Shown here: piece after piece, positions 1-5,728 of the stretch
Numbering within the stretch: the stretch's first letter is position 1
Layout: the number at the start of each line of letters is the position of its first letter
Assembly: GCA_964541215.1 (NCBI GenBank)
Contig: CAZIPP010000058.1
Span: 1 to 9,084 of the forward strand
Origin: SIG469 sp964541215
Lineage (GTDB): Bacteria > Bacillota > Clostridia > Oscillospirales > Oscillospiraceae
DNA length: 9,084 nucleotides
Reading direction: 5' to 3'
Made by a program: the position numbers and the translations under genes
The notes under the pieces: model-generated
Databases searched by the model: none
Told to the model about the DNA's origin: nothing
What the model saw: the letters and a program-made list of their open reading frames with translations, nothing else

Positions 1-22
1 GGCGCGGTGCGTGATTCGCTTT

Positions 23-72
23 GGGACGTCGTGGGCGCCGTCCCCTACAAGTCGTGGGCGCCGTCCCATACA
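23..72. repeat. Tandem pair of a 23-bp GC-rich intergenic repeat
   Basis: The 17-mer GTCGTGGGCGCCGTCCC occurs at 28-44 and again at 51-67, an exact repeat with a 23-bp period. It is followed by CTACA in the first copy and ATACA in the second, so 21 of 22 bases match. The first copy is preceded by GGGAC, so GGGACG (23-28) can pair with CGTCCC (39-44) as a hairpin. A related unit lies at 5664-5690 between the two hydrolase genes. No reading frame of note crosses it. It looks like a dispersed non-coding repeat of the kind common between genes in clostridia, but copy number elsewhere cannot be judged from this window. Confidence 0.7.
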
Positions 73-83
73 CCCGGTGTACC

Positions 84-111
84 AACGCTCCTTGCTTGAA
101 ATGACAGCGTT
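84..111. other. Short inverted repeat upstream of the exporter promoter
   Basis: AACGCT (84-89) can pair with AGCGTT (106-111) around a 16-nt loop. The loop contains the 12-mer GAAATGACAGCG (98-109, extending into the right arm), which recurs at 4586-4597 beside the hairpin in the convergent intergenic region. TCCCCTG is also repeated in tandem just after it (111-124). No T-run follows, so it is not called a terminator. The meaning is unclear; it may be the edge of a repeat unit. Confidence 0.35.
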
Positions 112-161
112 CCCCTGTCCCCTGACTAACATTACACAAATATTACATCTTGGAATAACTG

Positions 162-190
162 TTGAAATTAAAATTTCCCTGTGCTAGTAT
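162..190 (+). promoter_or_regulatory. Sigma-A promoter of the leader/ABC exporter operon
   Basis: The -35 element TTGAAA (162-167) is separated by 17 bp from the -10 element TAGTAT (185-190). TG at 182-183 gives an extended -10. Transcription would start near 196-198, about 10 bases before the leader ribosome binding site, so the leader mRNA begins close to the start of the attenuator. This is the only good promoter seen upstream of the operon. Confidence 0.75.
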
Positions 191-221
191 GTTTTGGAAA
201 TCAACGAAAGGAGGCCCGACC

Positions 222-311
222 ATGTTCTTCAACTTCAAGCAGAGATTCTTTCCCGATCATCGGTCATCAACTGAATACAGGTCTTTTGCGGGCCTCTTTA
301 CGTCCTTGTAA
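222..311 (+). CDS. 29-residue leader peptide of the ABC exporter operon
   Basis: This short ORF runs from ATG (222) to TAA (309-311). It has an almost perfect ribosome binding site, AAAGGAGG (207-214), 7 bases before the ATG. The peptide begins MFFNFKQRFFP and ends SFAGLFTSL. It is rich in phenylalanine (7 of 29) and uses Arg codons AGA, CGG and AGG. It has no recognisable domain and is too short to be an enzyme. Its place is telling: promoter before it, intrinsic terminator 58 bases after it, ABC exporter genes next. Its own 3' part (289-299) is complementary to its ribosome binding site. By analogy with bmrB of Bacillus subtilis and leader peptides of antibiotic-resistance genes, it probably acts through ribosome position rather than as a product. 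Strong signals make translation likely; the function is inferred. Confidence 0.75.
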   Translation: MFFNFKQRFFPDHRSSTEYRSFAGLFTSL

Positions 312-368
312 GGCAGTGGTATATCCTCTGTCTTTACCGTAACGGCTTTTGCCGCCATATTTTTCGCC

Positions 369-395
369 CGCAGGCTGTTTGCCTGCGCTTTTTTT
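369..395 (+). terminator. Intrinsic terminator (attenuator) in front of the ABC genes
   Basis: CGCAGGC (369-375) and GCCTGCG (381-387) form a 7-bp perfect stem with the loop TGTTT. One C and seven T residues (389-395) follow. It sits between the leader stop and the first ABC gene, whose ribosome binding site starts at 406. It would therefore end transcription before the exporter unless disrupted by the upstream pairing at 285-293/366-374. Confidence 0.8.
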
Positions 396-422
396 ATTTA
401 ATTTTAAGGAGGAATGATCAGC

Positions 423-2228
423 TTGAACAGGAAAAAAAGCCGACTTCGGGCGCTTCTCGGCTACACCCGCGGTTATCGGCTTCCGCTTATCGGGGCTTTT
501 GCCATTCTCATATGCGAGCTGCTTTTGAGTTTTGCAAATCCCCTTGTTCTGTCCGTCACCATCGACTCGGTGCTGGGCAGCGAACCACTGAACGTCCCGG
601 CTTATTTCGCCGCGGTCATCAACGCTGTGGGCGGTCTTGAGGTCATTCGTGACAACCTCTGGATAATGTCGCTGCTTATGATAGCCATGCAGCTTATCTC
701 AGGCGGGCTGTCCTTTTTGCGTCCCTGCCTTACCGCCGGTGCCAGCGAAGGGATAGTCAAGCGTCTGCGGGACAGCTATTATGCCCACGTCCAAAAGCTG
801 CCCTACAGCTACCACACCTCTGCTCAGACAGGTGACCTCATCCAGCGCGCCACCACGGATATAGACATGGTGCGCCGCTTTCTTTCCGGATTTCTGCTGG
901 AATTTATCCGCACCGTTGTTTTCATCGTTATTGGATTTTTCCTTATTGCGGCTATCCACCTGCCGCTGACGCTCATAACCTTTTCCCTGATGCCCTTCAT
1001 CGTGCTCGATTCCCTGCTTTTTGTAAGGAAAATCGACAAGCTTAACGACAGCTATGAGCAGCAGGAAGGCAAGGTCTACACCGTAATTCAGGAAAACCTC
1101 ACCGGCGCCCGTGTTGTTCGCGCCTTTGGCCGCCAGAAGCTGGAGCTGGAAAAGCTGACAGACGCCAACGAAGACCTGAGAGGCAAACACATCAAACTGA
1201 ACAACACTCTTGCCTGCCTGTGGTCCAGTCTTGACGTACTGTGCGGACTGCAGATCGCTCTTGTGTCCATCTGCGGCATAGTCTTTGCCGTAAACGGCAG
1301 CCTGTCTCTTGGTCAGTACACCGCATTTTTGTCCTACATATTCATCTTCCTGTGGCCTATCCGCAACTTCGGCAGAGTTCTGAGCAACATGAGCAAGACC
1401 TTCATCGCCGTTTCCCGCATTGAAGAGATCATGTCCGAGCCCGAAGAGGACGCCTGCGAAAACGGTCTTACTCCCGAGCTGAGCGGAGATATCGTATTTG
1501 AAAATGTCTCCTTTGCCTACGGCGAGCACGAAGTCCTTGAAAACCTGAGCATGACCATCCCCGGCGGCAAGACCGTTGCCATCCTTGGCGGCACCGGCAG
1601 CGGCAAGTCCACTCTGGTGCAGCTGCTCCAGCGGCTCTACGATCCCACCGACGGCAGGATAACCATCGGCGGAGTTGACATAACACAGATAAAGAAGTCG
1701 TATCTTCGTGACAGGACAGGCATAGTCATGCAGGAGCCTTTCCTTTATTCCAAGACCATTATGCAGAACATCGGAATCAAGCACGAAAACCCCGAGCCTG
1801 AAGCCGTTTACGCTGCCGCATCCACCGCATCCATCCACGACGATATAGTTGAGTTTGAAAACGGATACGACACCATTGTTGGCGAACGGGGCGTTACCCT
1901 GTCCGGCGGTCAGAAGCAGCGGGTCGCCATCGCCAGAACCCTGATGTCCGACAGCAATATCCTGATCTTCGACGATTCCCTGTCTGCGGTGGACACCGAA
2001 ACTGATATGAAGATAAGAAAGTCTCTGCTGGAAAAGCGGCAGGGCGTTACCACCATCATCATATCTCACCGTATCTCCACTCTTATGGAGGCAGACAGGA
2101 TATTCGTTTTGAAAAACGGACAGATACTGGAATCCGGCACTCACGAGGAGCTTATCGCCAAAGAGGACGGGGCGTACCGCCGTGTCTTTGAGATACAAAG
2201 CCACACCGGAGAGGAGGGTGACGAATAA
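423..2228 (+). CDS. ABC exporter half-transporter, degenerate-site subunit
   Basis: Fused membrane domain plus ATPase of the type-IV (B-family) ABC exporters, which move drugs, lipids or peptides out across the cytoplasmic membrane. Numbered from the ATG at 414: hydrophobic six-helix domain about 20-325, A-loop Tyr in FAYGE, Walker A GGTGSGKST 392-400, Q-loop Gln440, canonical signature LSGGQ 496-500, Walker B ending Asp520-Asp521, D-loop SAVD, H-loop His552. The usual catalytic Glu is Asp521, so the ATP site built on this subunit is expected to be poorly active. Length matches the family. The ATG at 414 is only 1 base from the AAGGAGG (406-412), too close. TTG at 423 is 10 bases away and is preferred, dropping three residues. 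The next gene overlaps at TAATG and supplies the partner. Substrate unknown; multidrug export is likely from the partner arrangement and attenuator. Confidence 0.93.
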   Translation: MNRKKSRLRALLGYTRGYRLPLIGAFAILICELLLSFANPLVLSVTIDSVLGSEPLNVPAYFAAVINAVGGLEVIRDNLWIMSLLMIAMQLISGGLSFLRPCLTAGASEGIVKRLRDSYYAHVQKLPYSYHTSAQTGDLIQRATTDIDMVRRFLSGFLLEFIRTVVFIVIGFFLIAAIHLPLTLITFSLMPFIVLDSLLFVRKIDKLNDSYEQQEGKVYTVIQENLTGARVVRAFGRQKLELEKLTDANEDLRGKHIKLNNTLACLWSSLDVLCGLQIALVSICGIVFAVNGSLSLGQYTAFLSYIFIFLWPIRNFGRVLSNMSKTFIAVSRIEEIMSEPEEDACENGLTPELSGDIVFENVSFAYGEHEVLENLSMTIPGGKTVAILGGTGSGKSTLVQLLQRLYDPTDGRITIGGVDITQIKKSYLRDRTGIVMQEPFLYSKTIMQNIGIKHENPEPEAVYAAASTASIHDDIVEFENGYDTIVGERGVTLSGGQKQRVAIARTLMSDSNILIFDDSLSAVDTETDMKIRKSLLEKRQGVTTIIISHRISTLMEADRIFVLKNGQILESGTHEELIAKEDGAYRRVFEIQSHTGEEGDE

Positions 2229-4051
2229 TGACTGAGAAAGATTATCAAAAGTCGAAAATAAAGCTGTCCACATGGAAGACTCTGCTCAGTCAGGAGCGTC
2301 ACCGCTTCAAATACTTTGCCGTTATACTCATCTGCGGTATGCTGATAGGTCTGCTGGATCTTTGCACTTCCCTGCTGAATATGCGTGCCATCGACGACTA
2401 TATCGCCGTGGGTTCGCTGGAAGGGTTTGGCGGTTACGCCGCTCTTGTTGTCCTTGTGCAGCTGGCATTCGCTGTTCTGGCTTTTGGCTTTTGCACCGCG
2501 GCGGGACGGCTGGAAGGTCACATGACTGCCGACCTGCGTGAAAAGGCTTTCAGAAAGCTCCAGACCATGAGCTTTTCCTATTACGACAAGTCCAATGTGG
2601 GCTACCTGCTGTCCCGCCTGACATCAGACATCTCCAGAGCCACCGAGACCGTTTCATGGAGCTGCATCGACCTTGGCTGGGGGCTGATGTCCATTATCGC
2701 TTCTCTTATCGGCATGTTTGCGGTCAACCCGAGACTTTCTGTAATTATCATCATCACAGTGCCCTTCATCGCCGTTGTTTCCGTGTTCTTTCAGAAAAAG
2801 ATAATCAAGCATCAGCGCGAAACAAGAAAGCTCAACAGCATGATAATCTCCGGCTTCAACGAAGGCATAATGGGCGCTGCCACCACCAAGACCCTTGTGC
2901 GTGAAGACCTGAACTACAGGGAGTTTTCCGACGTAACGGGCAAAATGCGGCGGGCATCCTTCTCTGCCGCCATGATATCCGCACTTTATCTGCCTGTGGC
3001 TTCCCTGATGATCTCCATGGCAACGGCCACCATACTGCTTCGTGGCGGTCACGATGTTCAAAACGGGCTTATAACCATCGGTCAGCTGAACTTTTTCATC
3101 AATATCGGCAACATGATGTTTGAGCCTATCCGTTCCTTTGCGGGCATCTTTGCCGAGTTCCAGTCATGTCAGGCTGCTGCCGAACGTGTGGCAGACGTGC
3201 TGGAAGCCAGGTCAGATATCATCGATCCGCCTGAGATCGAAGCCATATACGGCGATATCTTTACCGCAAAGCGCGAAAACTGGGAGCCTGTCAGGGGTGA
3301 GGTCGAGTTCAAAAACGTCACCTTCCGATATGACGACGGTGAAAAGGTTCTGGAAAGCTTTGACCTCCATGTCAAACCCGGCGAAAGCATTGCCCTTGTG
3401 GGCGAGACCGGCAGCGGCAAATCCACCATAGTCAATCTGGTGTGCCGTTTCTATGAGCCTCAGAGCGGTCAGGTGCTGATAGACGGAAAGGATGTAAAAG
3501 ACCGCAGTCAGCTTTGGCTCCAGTCCAATCTGGGCTATGTGCTCCAGACACCTCACCTGTTCTCAGGCACCATCGCTGAGAACATCCGTTACGGCAGACT
3601 GGACGCCACCGATGAACAGATACGTCAGGCAGCCAAAACCGTTGGCGCCGATGAGTTTATTCAAACTCTCGAAAACGGTTACGACACCGAGGTCGGCGAA
3701 GGCGGCAGCCTTCTTTCCACCGGGCAGAAGCAGCTCATATCCTTTGCCCGGGCTATTATTGCCGATCCTGCCATTTTCGTGCTGGACGAAGCCACCTCTT
3801 CCATCGACACCGAGTCCGAAATGAAAATACAGGCAGCTATCGAAACCCTGCTCAGCTCACGCACCAGCTTTATCGTGGCTCACCGACTGTCCACCATCCG
3901 CAACGCCGACCGTATCCTTGTCATCGGCGGCGGTGAGATACTGGAATCCGGCAGTCATGCCCAGCTGATGGCTCAGCGCGGCAGGTATTACGACCTTTAT
4001 ATCAACCGCTTTGTGTCCGGTCAGGTGGAGCAGTCGGTACAGGCGATATAG
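2228..4051 (+). CDS. ABC exporter half-transporter, catalytic-site subunit
   Basis: This is the second half of the heterodimeric exporter, 607 residues, with a membrane domain about 25-335 and an ATPase domain about 355-600. Visible motifs are Walker A GETGSGKST 392-400, Q-loop Gln440, signature LSTGQ 496-500 (first Gly of LSGGQ replaced by Thr), Walker B ending Asp520-Glu521 with the catalytic Glu intact, and H-loop His552. In a head-to-tail dimer its intact Walker A/B and His pair with the canonical LSGGQ of the upstream subunit to make the working ATP site. Its own altered signature completes the degenerate site. This matches the LmrCD, BmrCD and TM287/288 class. The ATG shares its A with the previous stop (TAATG). 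A GGAGGG at 2213-2218, 9 bases upstream, supports this start. The transported molecule is not evident. Confidence 0.94.
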   Translation: MTEKDYQKSKIKLSTWKTLLSQERHRFKYFAVILICGMLIGLLDLCTSLLNMRAIDDYIAVGSLEGFGGYAALVVLVQLAFAVLAFGFCTAAGRLEGHMTADLREKAFRKLQTMSFSYYDKSNVGYLLSRLTSDISRATETVSWSCIDLGWGLMSIIASLIGMFAVNPRLSVIIIITVPFIAVVSVFFQKKIIKHQRETRKLNSMIISGFNEGIMGAATTKTLVREDLNYREFSDVTGKMRRASFSAAMISALYLPVASLMISMATATILLRGGHDVQNGLITIGQLNFFINIGNMMFEPIRSFAGIFAEFQSCQAAAERVADVLEARSDIIDPPEIEAIYGDIFTAKRENWEPVRGEVEFKNVTFRYDDGEKVLESFDLHVKPGESIALVGETGSGKSTIVNLVCRFYEPQSGQVLIDGKDVKDRSQLWLQSNLGYVLQTPHLFSGTIAENIRYGRLDATDEQIRQAAKTVGADEFIQTLENGYDTEVGEGGSLLSTGQKQLISFARAIIADPAIFVLDEATSSIDTESEMKIQAAIETLLSSRTSFIVAHRLSTIRNADRILVIGGGEILESGSHAQLMAQRGRYYDLYINRFVSGQVEQSVQAI

Positions 4052-4064
4052 CAATTGACATTCC

Positions 4065-4093
4065 GTATGGGCGACCGTAAAGGACGCCCATAC
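4065..4093. repeat. Palindrome 14 bp after the ABC operon
   Basis: GTATGGGCG (4065-4073) and CGCCCATAC (4085-4093) are perfect 9-bp arms around an 11-nt spacer. Two further C-G pairs (4075-4076/4082-4083) can form inside after an A-A mismatch. No T-run follows on either strand, so it is not a standard intrinsic terminator, although it may protect the 3' end of the exporter mRNA. The core GGCGACC..AA.GG..CGC resembles 4509-4529, and TATGGG/CGCCCA resembles the repeat at 51-72 on the other strand. It may be a member of the same loose intergenic repeat family. Confidence 0.6.
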
Positions 4094-4113
4094 AATGCTG
4101 ACCTTACGCGACT

Positions 4114-4220
4114 GAGGGAGAGAAAAACATCATTGAATTAAAACATATTACTTCTTTATGTAATACGTCTCTCCCTCCGTCACGGCTAAAGCCGTGCCAC
4201 ATCCCTCATCAGAGGGAGGC
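4114..4220. repeat. Compound palindromic intergenic repeat element
   Basis: Four nested or successive inverted repeats occupy about 107 bp. GAGGGAGAGA (4114-4123) pairs with TCTCTCCCTC (4168-4177). Inside it, TATTAC (4146-4151) pairs with GTAATA (4160-4165). CACGGC (4181-4186) pairs with GCCGTG (4191-4196). TCCCTC (4202-4207) pairs with GAGGGA (4212-4217). CTCCCTC (4171-4177) can alternatively pair with GAGGGAG (4212-4218). There is no coding potential. The motif CTCCCTCCGTCACGGC with a later GAGGGAGGC is, from memory, a dispersed intergenic repeat of Ruminococcaceae-type genomes. That recollection is unverified, while the pairings are read directly. Confidence 0.6.
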
Positions 4221-4232
4221 TGTGGACTGCTG

Positions 4233-4255
4233 AACTCCCTATCTTATGAGGAGTT
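4233..4255. other. Short inverted repeat in the convergent spacer
   Basis: AACTCC (4233-4238) and GGAGTT (4250-4255) form 6-bp arms with an 11-nt spacer. No T-run follows. It directly adjoins the compound repeat and may be its outer edge or an unrelated weak hairpin. Confidence 0.3.
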
Positions 4256-4298
4256 AACAATTATTTCAAAATCTGTTATCAGTCCCGAAACAGTGGTA

Positions 4299-4454
4299 TG
4301 GTAATATGCAGTCAGTCAAGGATTTGACTGGGTCAACTGTCCGTCCCATGTGCCGTATGCATCGGCAATATCAAAGGACAGACTAACAACTACCGCCCGG
4401 GCGGATGATATAGAAAAACCGGAACCGTTGATGCTTTAACGGTTCCGGTTTTTT
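4299..4454 (+). ncRNA. Candidate small structured RNA with its own terminator
   Basis: An extended -10 box, TG-G-TAATAT (4299-4307), has no convincing -35. It is followed by hairpin CAGTCAA/TTGACTG (4313-4319/4324-4330, loop GGAT). Next comes a two-level stem: CTGTCC/GGACAG (4337-4342/4376-4381) enclosing TGCCG/CGGCA (4351-4355/4363-4367). Then follow the 12-bp palindrome CCGCCCGGGCGG (4393-4404) and a strong terminator (4414-4454). No ORF of note lies inside, and no gene follows on this strand, so a riboswitch is unlikely. The transcript would be about 140 nt. It matches no RNA family I recognise. The order promoter-like box, stems, terminator is suggestive only; the stems could also be decayed repeats. 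Confidence 0.35.
4414..4454. terminator. Strong bidirectional intrinsic terminator
   Basis: A 16-bp perfect stem pairs 4414-4429 with 4438-4453 around an 8-nt loop. Its core is CCGGAACCGTT against AACGGTTCCGG, and it is flanked by an A-run on the left and six T residues on the right (4449-4454). It therefore works on both strands, ending transcripts from the ABC operon or the candidate small RNA on the plus strand and from the hydrolase genes on the minus strand. Its place between convergent genes fits. Confidence 0.88.
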
Positions 4455-4560
4455 GTACATTGATTATCGTGTTGCGTATGCCAAACCTGCTGACTTGTTA
4501 TGCCTGTTGGCGACCACAAGGGGCGCACCTGCTGTGTAATAATGAGTAACAGGATGGGGA
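4455..4560. other. Non-coding spacer with a possible decayed repeat copy
   Basis: No gene is seen here. The stretch GGCGACCACAAGGGGCGCACC without its last base spans 4509-4528 and resembles the core of the palindrome at 4069-4093 (GGCGACC, an A-rich turn, then GG..CGC). It may be a degenerate copy of the same family. Its arms no longer pair well. Confidence 0.3.
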
Positions 4561-4590
4561 TTTCTCACCGGTTTGGGAACCGGTGAGAAA
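4561..4590. other. 13-bp hairpin downstream of the minus-strand hydrolase gene
   Basis: TTTCTCACCGGTT (4561-4573) and AACCGGTGAGAAA (4578-4590) are perfect arms around TGGG. It lies 21 bp past the stop of the minus-strand gene at 4612, the right place for a terminator. Read on that strand, the base of the stem is only AAA/TTT followed by TCCCC, so there is no proper T-run outside the stem. It may be an mRNA 3'-end hairpin or a weak terminator, with the strong one at 4414-4454 as backup. Confidence 0.5.
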
Positions 4591-4611
4591 TGACAGCGAG
4601 TTTGTCAATTT

Positions 4612-5478
4612 CTATATCACCTGTTCCCTGATTATCATTGGTATCTTATGCCGGGCGTTTATCAAAAACGCCGCTTCCGACTGCTTTATTGCCTGGCATT
4701 TGGTGTAAAACATCTCTTTATACTGCTGCACCAGTTCCTCGTCAGTCTTGCCTGCAAGGTGACCGCTGACTATCATGTCTTTGACATACTCTGTCCAGTA
4801 AAGAGCGTCTTTGAAAAACTTCTTTACCGCATCGCCATGTATCTCGCCGTAATGGGGCATAAGATAATGCTCCACATCAATGGCAGACGCCTTTTTGATG
4901 GCTTCCATGGTCATGTTATACCCCACCACGCAGCAGGGCATAACGGTGGCAACACCCTCACTGGGTACACCAAAAGTCTCGCTGCCTATCATCAGCTTTT
5001 CCTCCGGGCTGTAAAAGCAGATGCTTCCTCTTGTATGACCGGGCACCTCGTAAACCACAAAGGTGATGCCTCCAAGGTCGATAACATCGCCCTCGTGGAC
5101 GATAATGTCGGTCCTGAGCTGAGTGGGGACGGAGGGATCCAGCTCCACTCCGCACATTTCGGCGGCAGACCTGTTCATCTCCAGCATCGTTTTTGCCGCC
5201 GTGGGTTTGGTAAACACGTTGGCAGCGTATTCGCTGGATACGACCTTTACATCCGGCCAAACAGCCTGACACATGGCGCTGCCGCAGGCATGGTCAAAAT
5301 GGGAATGGGTCAGCAGCACATAGTCAAGGGGTCTGTCGCCAAGGACAGCCTTGATGTTTTCTATCATTTTTGGCGCGGCAAAGGAATAGCCGCTGTCCAT
5401 AAGGGCAGTCTTTTCAGCTCCCAGCAGCAAAAATGCATCGCCGCCGGCAGCGCCGCCTACGTTTATCAGTTGGTACAT
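4612..5478 (-). CDS. Metallo-beta-lactamase-fold hydrolase, variant metal site
   Basis: A 288-residue cytoplasmic enzyme with no signal peptide or membrane segment. The metal motif is H58-S-H60-F-D62-H63 (in LLTHSHFDH), followed by H148 (PGHTRGS) and H209 (PHYGE). The bridging Asp normally found in a GDT turn is Glu167 in GSETFG. The first 210 residues form the alpha-beta/beta-alpha core. The last 75 or so are probably helical, possibly a cap or dimer region. The chosen ATG (5478) follows AAAGGA with 9 bases of spacing. An upstream in-frame ATG at 5559 lies in repeat-like DNA without a ribosome binding site and is rejected. The superfamily hydrolyses thioesters, lactones, phosphoesters and more, so the substrate cannot be named. 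It lies 250 bp after a second family member on the same strand. Confidence 0.85.
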   Translation of the reverse strand: MYQLINVGGAAGGDAFLLLGAEKTALMDSGYSFAAPKMIENIKAVLGDRPLDYVLLTHSHFDHACGSAMCQAVWPDVKVVSSEYAANVFTKPTAAKTMLEMNRSAAEMCGVELDPSVPTQLRTDIIVHEGDVIDLGGITFVVYEVPGHTRGSICFYSPEEKLMIGSETFGVPSEGVATVMPCCVVGYNMTMEAIKKASAIDVEHYLMPHYGEIHGDAVKKFFKDALYWTEYVKDMIVSGHLAGKTDEELVQQYKEMFYTKCQAIKQSEAAFLINARHKIPMIIREQVI

Positions 5479-5516
5479 GGTTTGGATTCCTTTCTTCAAT
5501 TTCGTCATCCTGAGGA

Positions 5517-5539
5517 AGTGGTCATCACCGCTGACCACT
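5517..5539. other. 8-bp inverted repeat upstream of the first hydrolase gene
   Basis: AGTGGTCA (5517-5524) and TGACCACT (5532-5539) pair around a 7-nt loop. It lies about 40 bp before the start of the minus-strand gene that begins at 5478. It could be an operator, a 5'-UTR hairpin or part of the adjoining repeat DNA; GTCATCCTGAGG (5504-5515) beside it also has the look of a dispersed repeat. No T-run follows. Confidence 0.4.
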
Positions 5540-5573
5540 GACGTGACCCCACGGTGCAATACGTAAAGTCGTG

Positions 5574-5690
5574 CGTTGTAGGGGCCAACGCCTCGGCGGT
5601 CCGAGACGTAACGACACGCAGGGCGTAAAACACGTTATATATGTTACGTCCTGCGTATTCGGCGGGACGTCCGGGGGCCGTCCCCTACGA
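5574..5690. repeat. Long palindromic repeat element between the hydrolase genes
   Basis: The centre is a 13-bp stem: ACGCAGGGCGTAA (5616-5628) pairs with TTACGTCCTGCGT (5644-5656) with one G-U and a 15-nt loop. An alternative pairs GACGTAAC (5605-5612) with GTTACGTC (5643-5650). The left side has hairpin CTCGG/CCGAG (5592-5605), and the right side GGGACG/CGTCCC (5664-5669/5679-5684). The outer ends are roughly inverted: TTGTAGGGGCC near 5577-5586 and GGCCGTCCCCTACGA at 5676-5690. The right part resembles 23-50 (GGGACGTC, then CCGTCCCCTAC). It has no coding content. It looks like a small non-autonomous or dispersed palindromic element; origin is inferred. Confidence 0.6.
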
Positions 5691-5728
5691 TTGTATGCGT
5701 TACATCGTGCGCTGTTAATTATAAACTG

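Larger units (their letters stand above)
208..395 (+). promoter_or_regulatory. Transcription attenuator with mutually exclusive helices
   Basis: Three helices compete. Helix A (anti-antiterminator) pairs 208-218, the leader ribosome binding site and following bases, with 289-299 at the leader 3' end: 11 pairs, one G-U. Helix B (antiterminator) pairs 285-293 with 366-374: 9 pairs, two G-U. Helix C is the terminator stem 369-375/381-387. B overlaps both A and C, so A allows termination and B prevents it. A ribosome held near the leader start covers 208-218, breaks A, frees 289-293 and so favours readthrough. A ribosome that finishes at 309-311 covers the leader end and favours termination. Additional small hairpins lie at 310-334 (one T-T mismatch) and 343-354. 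Pairings were read directly; the switching logic is inferred. Confidence 0.65.

Noticed and set aside
23..72. CRISPR-like array
   Set aside because: There are only two copies of a 17-bp repeat, with a 6-bp gap that is itself nearly repeated. There are no unique spacers of proper length and no cas genes.
699..2273. Long open frame on the minus strand opposite the first ABC gene
   Set aside because: It mirrors a clear ABC exporter gene, has low-complexity composition without recognisable motifs, and arises from the codon bias of the real gene.
4299..4454. Riboswitch interpretation of the structured region
   Set aside because: No gene follows on the same strand; the next genes run in the opposite direction. 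A free-standing small RNA or decayed repeats fit better.
4648..5541. 297-codon plus-strand open frame opposite the first hydrolase gene
   Set aside because: The minus-strand frame carries all metal-ligand motifs and a ribosome binding site; this one has neither.
5479..5559. N-terminal extension of the hydrolase to an ATG at 5559
   Set aside because: It adds 27 residues without family similarity, overlaps a hairpin and repeat-like DNA, and lacks a ribosome binding site. The ATG at 5478 has AAAGGA at good spacing.
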